Positions 1 through 11,277 of a DNA stretch of 64,000 nucleotides are shown here, one piece after another. The position numbers and the translations under genes are program-made. The notes under the pieces are model-generated. The model saw nothing but the letters and a program-made list of their open reading frames with translations. It did not search any database and was not told the DNA's origin. Positions within the stretch are counted from its first letter, which is position 1; every line of letters begins with the position of its first letter. Location: assembly GCA_023105745.1 (NCBI GenBank), contig JALGQZ010000013.1, forward strand, positions 903,501-967,500, in the 5' to 3' direction. This DNA is from Austropuccinia psidii (taxonomy: Eukaryota; Basidiomycota; Pucciniomycetes; Pucciniales; Sphaerophragmiaceae).

Positions 1-447
1 TGCCACTGCATTTTTTCTATTTCTCTTTTCATATGGTTGATTATAATTTAATAACCATTGGATTTTTTTCCCTTGTTTTACATATTAAAACACTTAAAAG
101 CCATAAATAGAAGTCTTTTTGAATTAAAAAGAACACCTCTCTTGCTGTAAATAACAGTATCAGGGGCATGGTTGGGCATATCGATCATTGCAATTTCCCA
201 TTACACAACCACTTCTGATATTACACTTGTTAATTACAAGTTAATATGTGATATACTGGTATAAAAACAGTATACCAGAAGTCTACAAAGCTGTATTCTT
301 GACGTGTAATTGATAATTTCAATTATACCATCATAATACAGCGGTATAATATAGGAATATATTCCCCAGAGGACACTCTTAGACATGGAAACAGCATTTT
401 AGGAAATCTTAACCGAAATAAGTCTCTTTTTTTCCTCTTGTATTTAG
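1..447 (+). other. B1 5' leader, non-coding
   Basis: AT-rich sequence upstream of the first recognisable coding exon of element B1. By alignment to B2 it corresponds to the region between the primer binding site and ORF1, so the B1 5' LTR should lie left of the window. It ends in a pyrimidine-rich tract and an AG (446-447) that reads as a 3' splice site. I see no gene in it. Confidence 0.45.
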
Positions 448-747
448 CTGAAGAAAACTGCATACCAATTGATACCCATTCACAAGGCATTACACCTGTG
501 ATACCTGCAGAACCAGAAGGCAGAAAGGGAAAAGGGAAGAGGAACAGTGAAAGCCTGATTACAGCAAAGAAGTGGAAACCAATTGCCACCCAGTGGAGTA
601 GAAAACCAAAAAGCTCTGCATCACTACAACGTAAATCAACCTTGATAGCTTTTACAGGGAAGATTACCATATTTAATGCAGTTTTAACCTCTAAAGGCAA
701 ATTTCCAAAAGCAGTGGACAATAAATTTGTACAATGCACAGTAAAAG

Positions 748-815
748 GTAAATACAATAAGAACATTAAGTTGTTGACTGCTTGCAAACCATGATATTTA
801 AGCTGTACACCTCAG
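748..815 (+). other. GT-AG intron in B1 ORF1
   Basis: A 68-base intron with donor AAAG|GTAAAT and acceptor CACCTCAG. Removing it joins two open frames (mod-3 frames 0 and 2) in a phase that preserves homology to the B2 ORF1. Its length is typical of rust-fungus introns. Confidence 0.55.
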
Positions 816-1416
816 GAACCTTGGATTCCCAAGTAACCAGCATGAGGACGTAGAAGGCTTGTCTAGAACCAGAAGAACTGGAAGAGGACACCTTGGACAC
901 AGTGGTGGATGGCAAAACATTGAGGGAAATCATACCCACTCTTCCATTCACCTTCCAATGCAACAGAAACCTCAAATGAGAGGACTGGAAGGATATGGAT
1001 CAAGTTCTTCAGCTCCACCAACTCCACAAGGATCTTTGCCAATAGAGCATGGACAACAAGAGGTTCAACCTAGCATCACACTGGGAAGAAGTTGGAGCAA
1101 CTTTCCAGAAGATATATCTCAAAGAGATATCCTTCAAAGGCCTTATGGTAATCACCAAAGGATGGAATGGCGCCAGGAAGTTAAGACACCTTGAGGAGAG
1201 GGCAACCAGGATAAGGGATAATCAAGCCACTACCCAAGCTATAGCAGAACAGCTTAACCAGACAGGGCCTACTATGATTCATTCAAGCTCACAAGGAGTA
1301 GACCAACCCAACTCTCCAGTGGCTTTACACCATTCAGACACGAACACATCAGTGGCCAAGAGTCACCATTCTTCACAATCCCAGGTAGGTTCCAGGAGAA
1401 GACAAGGATACAAGGG

Positions 1417-1423
1417 AAAAAAC
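1417..1423 (+). promoter_or_regulatory. -1 frameshift slippery heptamer A AAA AAC
   Basis: In the ORF1 frame the codons read GGA AAA AAC AAG, giving the canonical X XXY YYZ heptamer A AAA AAC in the correct phase, ten codons before the ORF1 stop at 1451. A -1 slip enters the frame starting CAA GAC ATC, which is the frame of the downstream gag. A 3' stimulatory structure was not assessed. Confidence 0.55.
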
Positions 1424-2949
1424 AAGACATCTTTCTGCCTTTGGCTCAAATAGTCGGACTCAATTATCCAGAAGCTGCTGGACTTGGTGAAAGGAGTACA
1501 CAAGAGCCAGAAATTGTTGTAAATACTTCTAGGATCATAAGCACCAATTATAGAAATATTAAACCCACTCAGAACAAACACAGTGTTGTTACACATGAGA
1601 GTAACCTAAATAGTGACTCACTGGGGTTTCAAATCTCCTAATTTCCAGAAAAAACTCAAAAACAGTTTTAAGAACTCCAAGAAGGCTATGAGAGGATGAA
1701 AACCTTAACAGCCTCCATGGACAAAATTGTTAAAATTCTTCAAGAAGGCCATTCTCAATTGAGCAAAGCTTCTGAAGAAATCAGTCAAATACTGAATCAA
1801 GTCTTTGAAGAACAGCACCACTGCAAAAGCGACAGGGCTTTTCTGCATCAAGACTCAAAAAAATTGTTTAATGTCTACCAAAATTTGAAGCCCCAACCAC
1901 AAGGCCATATTTTATATGATTAATACCACCAAGAAGACATCAAACCAGATGCCCTATTGGTGAAAAGACAAGGTCTCCATCTCAATACCAGGATGGAGAC
2001 AATATGTCGTATTCTGAGAAGGAAGCCTTATAACAGCTTCCAGAGGCCTCAAGCTGGCCCAAATTCTCTGGAACAGGAGAATATGATCACATGAAGCTCA
2101 TTGATTTTATTGATGAACTCTTCATAGAGGCACCAAGAATACCAGATTACTGGATCACTGCTTGATTACATACAGAATTTAAAGGTAATGCTAGTATTGT
2201 GTACACAGAAATGAAAGAAATCCATGGCAGAAGAAGCTGCCTATAGTGGAAGAGTCAGATAATCCAAAAGTAAAGGAATGGTACTTGGATCTGGAAAAAG
2301 ACCATGTCATTGGAAAATGAGAATTACTCTGTGGACTAAGATCCATATGAGTGGGGTCTTAGACAGGATAAAAGACTTAAAGCCATTGATCCTCAAATGA
2401 ATATTTAGATGAGGAATGACAAGCTCCTGACACAAAGGCCAGGGGAACTAGAGCATACAGTGAAATGTAGATGCAACCAAAGGAGCACTATAGATGAAAT
2501 TGAAAACACCTTAAAAGATGTAAGGAAAAGAACAAATATAGGGAAATGTTCCCAATTTAGAAGCAGTAGTTTCAAAGAGAAACAATTCTTCAGGGTGGAC
2601 TTCAAAGACAAACCCAAAGAAACAATGGTAGAAGTGAACAAGAAGAAAAATACTTGTCAAAATTGTGGTTAAAAAGACCACTATGCCAATAACTGTCCAA
2701 AGGCAAAGAAGAAATTTTATGCCATTGAGAAAGTCCCAGAGGAGGGATCCCCAACAAAGGATTCTGAATAAGACTCTATGGGTGATGCCATCAGAGAACA
2801 ATCTGATGATGACCAAGACGCAAGAGAATAATTTATAGTCAATTAACAAGATGAAACACCACTAGAAACTCAGGAAATACAGTTAGAGACAGGCATGCCA
2901 CAAGATACTGCAAATAATCACTTTTGTAAAAACACACAAGCTGTACAAA
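1423..2949 (+). pseudogene. B1 gag (coiled coil, capsid, zinc knuckle), decayed
   Basis: From N to C terminus: a frame with the motif GERSTQEPE; a heptad-like coiled coil (about 1696-1920); a capsid region with WPKFSGTGEYDHM and MKEIHGR (about 2040-2300); the NC-proximal stretch at 2409-2672; and a zinc knuckle reading CQNCG, then a stop, then KDHYANNC at about 2655-2700. It aligns along its length with the intact B2 Gag. Many stops and frame breaks interrupt it, for example TAA at 1639, a stop after the WITA motif at about 2163, and one replacing a capsid Trp at about 2246. It is non-functional. A solo LTR interrupts it at 2950. Confidence 0.75.
2945..2949. repeat. Target-site duplication acaaa (left)
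   Basis: The 5 bases ACAAA directly before the inverted LTR match ACAAA at 4387-4391 directly after it. Confidence 0.75.
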
Positions 2950-4386
2950 TGTCAGGCTGAGTCTATGATGAAGCAGTAATTAAGCTATTTAAAGCTCCAA
3001 CTATGATTGTGACATGGTGATAAAGATTTCAAAATAAAGGTTTTTGATGATATTAAGGTTTTAAAAATAAAATAAAAGGGCTTTACTATTGTGGAATAGT
3101 GGTGGTGAGCACTGTTGAAAGCCCCGGGTGCAGCTTTACATGTTTGATTACAATAAGAAAGACTACAATACTTAAATTTAAAGTATATCTGGTTATTTTC
3201 CAAAAGTATAACTGTTTTTGACAGTTGTAATATGTAGGAATTCAAGAGCAGGATGAGGAAACCTTTTCTGGCTGTGAAAAGGCCCCTTTTTAGCCTGAAA
3301 TGGGGTGGAAAGGCTGCTAGACCTTTCCACATAGAGGAAGTGAAGATTTTTCACTCTCCAGGACAGGCTTGTGGTTTGAAAAAGGCCTGTATAGCCTGTA
3401 TTGCACTCAGATGTGGCTTTGAAACCACATCTGGGCAGTTTTGACCAATACAGGGTGAAAATGTTCATCTGGGGACCACACAGCCTGATTCTGACGTGTA
3501 TGACGCATAGAATGCTGTACAGAACCTGTATGGGACCCAAGTATTGAATGAACTCTGAGGTATTGAAGTAAAAACCAGCTTCTTTGTCTGTTTGAAACCT
3601 CATAATCATGGTTATGGGATATTATCCCATGGTAGGGATGTATTGGCCAAACTGTGGGATTTTAACCTTAATACAGCCATAGATTTGTCAGTCTTTGAGA
3701 TATCAACCTCAAAAATGGTTCAGTGTGTATCCCTGTATGTGTTCTACACAATGGTTCCTTATTTGATATGGTTATCATTAAATATGGCAAAGTTATCCCA
3801 TGTACAAAAATTTTGTACATATGCGTGGTTTTGGGCAAAAGCTGTATTGGGCTTGTTTGCCTTATAACCTGTGTTCTATATGAGATATGAGGATATGAAT
3901 GGCACCATCAGATAGCCCTGATTGTTCCCTTTCCAAAAAGAACCCACTTTAGGTATCTCACACCACAACTTTAGAAGTTAGATGAGAGGTGAATATTTTA
4001 TTCACCCTTATTTGGCCTGAATTTGGCCATAACTTCAGTAATACTAGTGCTAGCTCAGTTTGGCTGGTACCTTTGGATAGCCCTGACGTAAAGCTTAATT
4101 TTAAATACCCATTTGATGGGGTTAGGCCACTTACTCTGTATTTCAGATGAGAGGTGAAACTTAAGGTTTATGCTCAGCAACAACTTTGATCAGGAATAAC
4201 TTTGTTATTCTTTGTCCTATGGTGATGGGACTTCTATATTTGGAAAGGGGTAAGTTTCCTCTTTCCTTTGATACCTTTTCAGCTGATTTTGCTCAGATCC
4301 ATGTTTAGGTGGTATCTTGGCTATACCATTGATTTATGGTATCTGGCTGTCATGCTTGTGCTTTGGTTTTCAGTCACAGACTGAAA
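2950..4386 (-). mobile_element. Solo LTR of family B (B1 subtype), reverse orientation
   Basis: Read on the minus strand it starts TTTCAGTCTGTGACTGAAAA and ends ATAGACTCAGCCTGACA. It aligns over its length with the B1 3' LTR beginning at 30531. The length is 1437 bp, and the flanks carry a 5-bp duplication (ACAAA). The B1 gag/protease reading resumes on the far side, so this is an LTR-LTR recombination remnant inserted into B1. Small open frames inside it are chance. Confidence 0.8.
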
Positions 4387-4391
4387 ACAAA
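4387..4391. repeat. Target-site duplication acaaa (right)
   Basis: The right copy of the 5-base duplication flanking the solo LTR at 2950-4386. Confidence 0.75.
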
Positions 4392-5148
4392 CATGCCTAG
4401 TCACACCAACTAAAGGGATGGAATATATACATGGGACAGCCAAAAATATGACTGATTATATTTCAAATGCTCAACACCCATTAATTGTTGACAGTGTTGC
4501 ACACTTCTCAATAGTTTCCAAAAATATCTTAATGACCACTTCCCAAATTGGGAGAAGCAGCTCTTGACAACCAAGGCAAAAAAATTTAAAAGTGCATCAG
4601 GGATGATGTCATCCATTGGGAAAATTATCAAAGCAATAATTATACCCCATAAGAAAGGTAATATCAGACTCAACCCAGAGTTTGTTGTACTTGATCATGC
4701 CCATATACAAGAATCATTACTGAAACCAGATTACCAAAGGATGTGGGGAATTGATATTTGCAACAGTAAGAGAAGGCACATTACCATAGGTACAAAAAGG
4801 AAAAGAAATTCTCACATGCCATATACCGGATGTCCACCCATGACCTTCTAGAAGAACTACTGAATGTATTCAGAGAGGGCCAATTTAAGCACCAGCCTCA
4901 CCAGAAACAAAATCTTAGTTTAATGAAATTGCTGAGGAAAAATAGACCATAATGGGTGATGGGCGAAGAGCCCTTGGTCAACATCAGTGGCCATGATAGA
5001 GAATTATATTGAGATGTAGAAAGACATTATCCACCCATGCTTAGAAGACCTCCATATCCAGAAAGCCTGGAAACTAGGAAAGAAAGTGAAAACATATCAA
5101 TGAACTACTAGACATGGATCTCATAAGGAAGATAGGACCCAATGAAAT
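4392..5148 (+). pseudogene. B1 protease and start of reverse transcriptase, decayed
   Basis: The region encodes an aspartic protease related to the one in B2. The active-site triplet DS/TG has become DSV (about 4480), and a frame break occurs near 4560, so the enzyme is dead. The flap side reads IIPHKKGNIRLNPEFVVL (about 4640). It continues to the pre-RT motif YPPMLRRPPYP (about 5030-5060) through several stops. The A1 insertion at 5149 cuts it; the frame resumes at 27582 with EIVKITTSVLITWHDGKSR. Confidence 0.75.
5144..5148. repeat. Target-site duplication gaaat (left of A1)
   Basis: GAAAT directly precedes the A1 5' LTR and recurs at 27577-27581 directly after the A1 3' LTR. Joining across one copy restores the B1 RT reading frame. 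Confidence 0.9.
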
Positions 5149-6847
5149 TGTGAGCCTTTGAGGTAATTTCATATACCCAAAAGACCACAAATATAAAAAA
5201 TAACATATTAATATAAATAAAATAAATTTATTTATATTATTAAAATAAAACTCAAAATATAAATATAAAATTATATTAAAAATAAAAAATTAATTACAAT
5301 TTAAAAATAAAAATACATTAAATTCTGTAAGTATAAAATTACATTTATACTTGAAAAAATCAAGTAAAAATAAAATTTTAACAAAATTGTGAAAAAATAA
5401 ATAAATTTGGAAAAAAGTTAAATAAAAATTATTATAACTTTTTATCCAATAAATAAACACATAAAAATTATTTCACCATTGGATTCCTCATAAAAAATCA
5501 GGTGGGGTCACCTCTGAGTGAAATTCTTGTAACTCAACTCTAAATAAGCTTAAATTAAGTTTTTAGTATTTTCAATACAAAAGTTGAAAATCCTCAAAAC
5601 CTTAATTTAATTCACACCACATGTGGTGTTAACCATCAATTTTTGTGTTTATTACTGTATTGTACTGTACAATTGAATTGAATTACATATGTAAATTATA
5701 AGTATAATACATGATGAGGAATTAAAGGAAAAATAAATTGGAAAGATTAAATTTGGGGGGGAAAAGGAACTCCAGCTCTAAGGGGGAGCTAGACCCCCAA
5801 AATCCTTGCTGACAGGCGTGGGATGTCAAAATTCACGCAAAAGTTCATCACTTTTGGCCTGGAATTGAGTTACAGGGTCTGTGGACTCAATTGATGATGA
5901 GGTTTTGATACCAACTGGGGTAGTTTTAGCTGTTGCCAAGAGGGTAAAACTACCCTTAAGATAAAAAAACTATAGTGAAAACAGTTTTAACTGGTTTCTA
6001 CGCCTCTTACACACATTCTGACGTGTTTTGAAGGCTCTAGGCCTGGTATTGCTATAGTAATGGCTGATTTAAGGGTCTAAAATGGCTAAAAATGGCTTAA
6101 ACCAGCCCTTTTTGGTCTAAACCAGGGTTCAATGATGCCATAATTGGCTTTTCTGTTGTCAGACTGTTTTTCACGACTGACAAGAGTAAAAATTTACTTT
6201 TGGAGTAAGAGAATTGATGGCTATAAAAGAATGTCTTCTTTGCCCCACTTTTCTCTTCATGTTAGCATCTTTTCCTTTTATTAATTAGTTTAAACACTGT
6301 TAAACCAATCAATCAAAGATTCCAACCACCATTTTTAAATCATTTTAATCCTTTTAACCACGTGAAAAAATCATTATAATCATTGTTTGTAACTCTTATA
6401 ATTGTTTTTACCCCTGAACCACCCCAAAAGTGAATTAAAGCATATTTCATCACTGTTAACTTTGTCACTTTGTTTCCAAATTCACTCTGGTCACTTTTGG
6501 GCGTGTTTTCTCTTTAATACTCTTTTTAAAGACTTTGTTCTTTAATTAATTGCTTGCAGTTCTTTGCTCAATTAATTCCAATTGAAATTGCTCTTGAAGA
6601 AATTTCTTTTGTAGCCTTAAAATATCTCTTGTAGAGTATTTTTTGGATAAATTTTTATTGTTGGTAAAACAATAAATTTTTATAATATTATTTTTTTATA
6701 CTAATAAGGTTATAAACAATAAAATTGGCGTGTTTTCTCTTAAAAATAATATTCCATACTATTTTTAATTGATTTTTACCTCATACAAATTTTGAGGACA
6801 GGAAAAGTACTTGATTTTTAATCAAAGTTTCATATCCACACCTTACA
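5149..6847 (+). repeat. A1 5' LTR
   Basis: 1699 bp, from TGTGAGCCTTTGAGG to ATCCACACCTTACA (TG...CA). It is 140 bp shorter than its 3' partner. A block of about 130 bp present at about 26240-26370 is missing here near 5657, and one 11-bp AATGGCTAAAA unit is also missing. Confidence 0.9.
6222..6228 (+). promoter_or_regulatory. TATA box in A1 5' LTR
   Basis: TATAAAA, conserved in the 3' LTR (26951-26957) and followed by a pyrimidine-rich stretch. It is the likely core promoter for A1 transcripts, with the start about 30 bases downstream. Confidence 0.5.
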
Positions 6848-6849
6848 TT

Positions 6850-6865
6850 TGGGGGCCCAGCCGTG
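6850..6865 (+). promoter_or_regulatory. A1 primer binding site
   Basis: TGGGGGCCCAGCCGTG starts two bases after the LTR end. It begins with TGG, as expected for pairing with a tRNA CCA end. Nearly the same sequence occupies this place in A2 and B2. I could not assign a tRNA. Confidence 0.6.
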
Positions 6866-7075
6866 ATATTTTACCTGTGACATATTTTTTTTTACTCTTT
6901 TTAAATCTTTTACTCTCATATTGAAAAATTTGAAAACATATAAAAAATACTTATAATTCAAAAAACCCATAAAAAAGAATTTTTTTCATATTATAAGTGA
7001 GGCTTATATTTTTATTTCTTTTTTGAAATATCCTTTTTTTTACTTAATTAATTGGTTTTTTTTCATTAATTTTAG
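6866..7075 (+). other. A1 leader
   Basis: AT-rich and T-rich, with no ORF. It ends in a polypyrimidine tract and AG at 7074-7075, which reads as a 3' splice site for the first ORF1 exon. Confidence 0.4.
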
Positions 7076-7987
7076 TGTCTGACAACGTGGTAAGACAAGG
7101 AAACATTGAAACAGCCTCAACAGTAACCAGCATTATCCCTGCCAGTACTGTTAATTCTGATCATAATAGTCCTGTTATTGTGACTCAAAATAACCAACCT
7201 GAACCAATATATTCTGAATTAATTAACTTGGATATAAGTGATACCCTTCAGAAAGCCAAGAATTTGGCCAATAGTAAGTTTTTTGACGTAAAAATACTAT
7301 TTTAAGCCTTTTTAAACCATAATTATGCCTTCAACCAGGTCAGGAGCCAGCTACAGCCCCTCAAGCAGCTCCCAAAAAGGTAATAGACGTGATTATGGCA
7401 GAGGCCAATCAGGTACAGAAGGAAAAGGGTCAGTTGATGACTTCCAAACAACTAAAATGGGTCATTCTGAAGCTGATAATACCATTTTACCTTCAAAAAG
7501 AGCTGACACCGCCACAACAAGCCTCTGTGGACATATACAAAGCCAGCCACAGTGCATACAACAATGCACTCCAATTCAAGGAGTACCAGATCCTTGCAGA
7601 CCTGTGGAAGAATTGCATGAATTCTTACCTCACAGTAAGAAAATTCTTGGGCCATCCCAACACTTGCAAATTGCTCAATGGATGGCATCCATTGATGGAG
7701 AAGAAAAACATGATGCTTTTGACACTGGAATGGAGGAAAAACAACCCTCCACCACCCAAACCAGTGCCAAAGACAGCCCCAGTGGCCAGCAGCAGCAATT
7801 CCAACGTGAAAAAGCAGCCACAAGCTCCAAGAAAGGCAAAGGGAAGGCACCAGCCCCAAAACCTTACAGCCAGGGCTACAGAATCCCAAAGATTCAGCAG
7901 GATGCCATGGAAAATGTATTTCAGATGGCCAGAACCATGATGGAATTACAGAAGAAGGAGGAAGCCAGATTAAGATTCCAGAAATGA
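7076..7987 (+). pseudogene. A1 ORF1, spliced N-terminal Gag-like protein with a frameshift
   Basis: Exon 1 is 7076-7273; an intron of 65 bases (7274-7338, GTAAGT...ACCAG) follows, then exon 2 from 7339. Splicing joins the exon 1 frame to a frame encoding the motifs VDIYKASHSAYN and LLNGWHPL. Near 7840 the homology with A2 moves to another frame (a 1-base indel) and continues with YRIPKIQQDAMENVFQMAR, ending at TGA 7985-7987. That last block is very similar to A2 with mostly conservative changes, which marks the true coding frame. The stop overlaps the ATG of gag as ATGA. The function is unknown; it is probably a matrix-like domain. Confidence 0.6.
7274..7338 (+). other. GT-AG intron in A1 ORF1
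   Basis: 65 bases, donor AATA|GTAAGT, acceptor TCAACCAG. It splits a codon after its first base, exactly as the A2 and B1 introns do. Confidence 0.6.
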
Positions 7988-9306
7988 TTTCTGATATATT
8001 TGATTCCATCCCAGAGTTGTATGATGCTATAAATGATGTGAAAAAACATCTTTCTGATAAAAATGAAACCATTTGTAACAACATTAAAACAAACAACCTG
8101 AGTCTGTGCAAAATTAATGAAACACTTATGTGTTTTGAAAACGTTTTAAGAGCAATTAAAATTTCCAATAATGATAATTCTTTTGGCAATAGAATAAATG
8201 AACAATCTGCCATTATTAAAGAATTAACAGATAAATATTCTAAATTCAATATTGATGACATAATTGGAACAAGAATTAAACAAGCCATAAATATTATCAA
8301 AACAGATAACAAGAAAGTCCTTGATGATATTTCAAATTCATTTACTGAAGTAAAGACATATACCATTGCCTTGAAAAAGTGTTTTGATGCTTCACAAGAA
8401 GAATTATCAAAATTATCAATGAAATTGAATCAAGCCACTGCTGATAATACAGGACAGACAGAATTATGGCAAGAACTGACACATAAAGAAGACATGTATA
8501 AAATTGAAGTAATAAATTTAATACAAAGCTTCCAACATGAATACAGAAGTTCCCAAAGGTGTAGCAACAGTAAAATAAATTATATTGAACAAATACTGAA
8601 CACCTTACCAAGAATGTCTACACCTCTAAATCAAAATGAGGGCACCAGAATTTTAAATCCACAAGTATTGGAGCCTGATAATTCACAATTAAAAAATGAA
8701 TTATCCACTTCTTTTCATAACTTGGAACCATCAATGGGCCAAGCACTCTTGAAAGAAGTGCCAAAACTTAAAGAATGGCCTCACTTCAGTGGTGAAGGAG
8801 AGTATGACCATATGGAATTCATTAGAGGTATTGACATGATCAAAGAGGATTTTGAATTACCAGACAGATTGGTAACAGCCAGGTTTAACACCTTGTTTAC
8901 CAGATCAGCTCACAGATGGTACATCAAAATAAGACAAGCACATGGACACCAGAGTTGGACTTGGTGGAAAACCCAAATCATCAACAAATGGGCAAATGAT
9001 GCTTGGAGGTTTAAAGTTGAAACAGCCTTTGAATCTGCCAAATTTAATGCTGATAAAGACAAAGCTTTACCATGGTTTTGCCAACAGAAGGACAGATTAA
9101 CAGCATTATATCCTGACATGTCAGAATTTATGATCCATAGAAAAGTTCTGAGACAATGTGGGGGTGACTTAGAGCATGCTGTCAAAAGCAGGACTACTGA
9201 ACAATCTTTAGCAGAGGATATTATCAATATACTAGAAGAAGTAACCACCAGAACCAAAATTGGTTCTAGTAGGGTGAATCTCAAAACAAGGTTTAATATA
9301 CCTTGA
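7984..9306 (+). CDS. A1 Gag (coiled coil and capsid)
   Basis: An ORF of 440 aa. Residues 1-200 are charged, Ile/Asn/Lys-rich and coiled-coil-like. The capsid region at about 250-430 carries LKEWPHFSGEGEYDHMEF, SWTWWKTQIINKWANDAW and GGDLEHAVKS, all shared with A2, B2 and C. It starts at ATG 7984, which overlaps the ORF1 stop (ATGA), and lies in the -1 frame relative to ORF1; the frame is open upstream to 7810. It ends at TGA 9304, just before the zinc knuckle. The same frame continues into protease and RT, so the native product was probably longer. Confidence 0.75.
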   Translation: MISDIFDSIPELYDAINDVKKHLSDKNETICNNIKTNNLSLCKINETLMCFENVLRAIKISNNDNSFGNRINEQSAIIKELTDKYSKFNIDDIIGTRIKQAINIIKTDNKKVLDDISNSFTEVKTYTIALKKCFDASQEELSKLSMKLNQATADNTGQTELWQELTHKEDMYKIEVINLIQSFQHEYRSSQRCSNSKINYIEQILNTLPRMSTPLNQNEGTRILNPQVLEPDNSQLKNELSTSFHNLEPSMGQALLKEVPKLKEWPHFSGEGEYDHMEFIRGIDMIKEDFELPDRLVTARFNTLFTRSAHRWYIKIRQAHGHQSWTWWKTQIINKWANDAWRFKVETAFESAKFNADKDKALPWFCQQKDRLTALYPDMSEFMIHRKVLRQCGGDLEHAVKSRTTEQSLAEDIINILEEVTTRTKIGSSRVNLKTRFNIP

Positions 9307-11277
9307 AAAGATTCTGTGGACAAAAACCCCAAAGAAAATTCTAGTAATATTAAATATAAATCTGCAGATACAGTCAGAAAATGCCATATTTGCCAAAGCA
9401 CCACCGATTTAGCCAATACATGTCCAAAAAGGGGGAAAATCAATGAAATTGACATTGAAAAGGGACCAGATGTTGAAAGAGAAGACATAATTGAAGACAA
9501 TTCAGATGATAAGTCATCCATATTTTCTGAATCTTCAAAAGATATAGAAAATATCAATGCCACTTTTGACATCATGGAATCTTATTCCCACTTACCACAA
9601 TTGAGCAATGGTCAAGTTGATTTATCAAAAGTTCAAGATGCACAACTTATGAAGACAAAACCAAACAGAGGAAAAGGTTATACAGCTGGTAATTCCTGTA
9701 TAACAGAAGTGGTAATTGACAACAAGCCCACCAAACTTTTGCTTGACCCAGGAGCCTTCTGCTCTTGTGTTGGAAAATCTTTTCTTAAAACTTGTGTACC
9801 AAATTTTGAAAACCAATTGTTACCAATTGATGGTATAAAATTCAACAGTGCAAGTAACCCAATGAAAGCATTAGGAATCTTTGAGACCAATGTCATATTC
9901 CCACACATAAATGGGAATTTAAGGATCACAGTTGAATTTTTTGTTATGGAAAATTTCTCTAGTACCCATTTTATATTCGGAAATGACTATTTAATCATGT
10001 ATGGAATAGATTTACATAATAACAAAGACAGATACTTTACAATTGGGGACAATAAGCGCCAGAAATTTGCCTTTTTACCATTTAAAAGACAAATTACAGT
10101 ACACAAAGTATCACCATTAAACTTAGAGTTAGAGAAATTCAAGTCTGAACAGTTAAATGAGGCTGAAATAAGCCTTCATCTGACTGATAAACAAGAAAAT
10201 GAACTTTCTTCCCTTTTGTATGACCACAGAGGAGCATTTGCTACAGACAAAGAACCCCTGGGAGCAATTATTGGTCATGAAGTTGACATCATTCTTAACA
10301 TTGAGAGACCTTATCCACCACTCTTAAGAAGACCTGCTTATCCAGCAAGTCCAAAATCAAGAGAAGCTCTATAAATTCATATCAAAGAACTTCTGGACCT
10401 TGGTGTAATAAGAAAAGTAGGCCATAATGAGGAAGTAAAAATAACTACACCAGTTATAGTGGCGTGTCATAATGGAAAATCCAGAAAGGTTGGGGACTTT
10501 AGAGCTCTGAACACTTACACTGTCCCAGACAGATACCCAATACCAAAAATCCAAATTTCCCTTACTCAAATATCTCAAGCAGTGTATATAACCACTATGG
10601 ATGCCCTTAAAGGATTCCATCAAAATGTAGTAACACCAAGAGCAAGAAAATACTTGAGAGTTATTGTTCATTGTGGAGTGTATGAATACTTAAGGATGCC
10701 CTTTGGTATCAAAAATGCACCTTCACACTTCCAAAGAATGATGAATGAAATCTTCCCTGAAGAACTCTCAGAGGGATGGTTAATCATTTACATTGATGAC
10801 ATTATTATCTGTTCAAAGACTTGGGAGGATCACATGTACAGATTATCAAGAGTTTTGACAAAGATCCAATCAGTAAACATGAAAATCTCCTTGAAGAAAT
10901 GTCATTTTGGATTTAAAGAACTTAAAGCACTAGGACATGTTGTATCTGGTTTGTCCCTTGGAATTGACAAAAACAAAGTTGCAGCAGTATTGTTAAAACC
11001 CATGCCTCAGAATAAGAAGGAAATTCAGTCATTCTTAGGTTTTGCAGGATATTACAGGCAACACATTAAAGATTTTGCATCCATAGCAAGACCACTTTAT
11101 AAGTTGTGTGACAAAGACACAGTGTTTGAGATGATTGTTGACAGAGTCAAAGCTTTTGAGTCTCTAAGAGAAGCATTGACCACTGCTCCACTCTTACTGA
11201 TGCCAGACTTTAAACTGCCTTTCAAACTGTATATTGATGCATCAGGGGATGGACTAGGTGCTGCACTTCACCAAGTT
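9307..11277 (+). pseudogene. A1 NC-protease-RT-RNase H (5' half of pol)
   Basis: In the gag frame, after the TGA at 9304. It contains a zinc knuckle with its His replaced by Asp (CHICQSTTDLANTC), a protease with DPG in place of D-S/T-G (LLLDPGAFCSCVG, about 9745), and the pre-RT motif [18 protein letters not shown] follows at 10372-10374. RT comes next, with [13 protein letters not shown] (about 10778-10815, catalytic DD intact), [15 protein letters not shown], and the first part of RNase [17 protein letters not shown]. The A2 insertion cuts it at 11277; after removing A2 and one AAGTT the frame continues at 23744. Confidence 0.85.
11273..11277. repeat. Target-site duplication aagtt (left of A2)
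   Basis: AAGTT directly before the A2 5' LTR recurs at 23739-23743 directly after the A2 3' LTR. Confidence 0.95.

Larger units (their letters stand above)
448..1453 (+). pseudogene. B1 ORF1, N-terminal Gag-like protein, two exons
   Basis: Exon 1 (448-747) follows the AG at 446-447. A 68-base intron (748-815, GTAAAT...CTCAG) joins it to a second frame that runs to a TAG at 1451-1453. Both exon junctions split a codon after its first base. The product is basic and Ser/Pro/Gln-rich and contains the motif WSMDNK (its W codon is lost here), which is shared with B2. Three in-frame stops (TAG 851, TGA 977, TAG 1043) show that this copy is dead. The role is probably an N-terminal matrix-like part of Gag, inferred from position only. 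The overlapping open frame at 859-1194 is a shadow. Confidence 0.6.

Noticed and set aside
438..794. Small basic protein that looks like a stand-alone gene
   Set aside because: Its 3' end runs into an intron; up to 747 it is the first exon of B1 ORF1, in phase with the next exon.
7855..7861. C CCA AAA as a -1 slippery site in A1
   Set aside because: In phase with ORF1, but absent in A2 at the homologous position, so there is no support from comparison.
7452..8366. 304-codon minus-strand ORF
   Set aside because: It is antisense to A1 ORF1/gag, whose homology to A2 defines the coding strand; it has no motif of its own.
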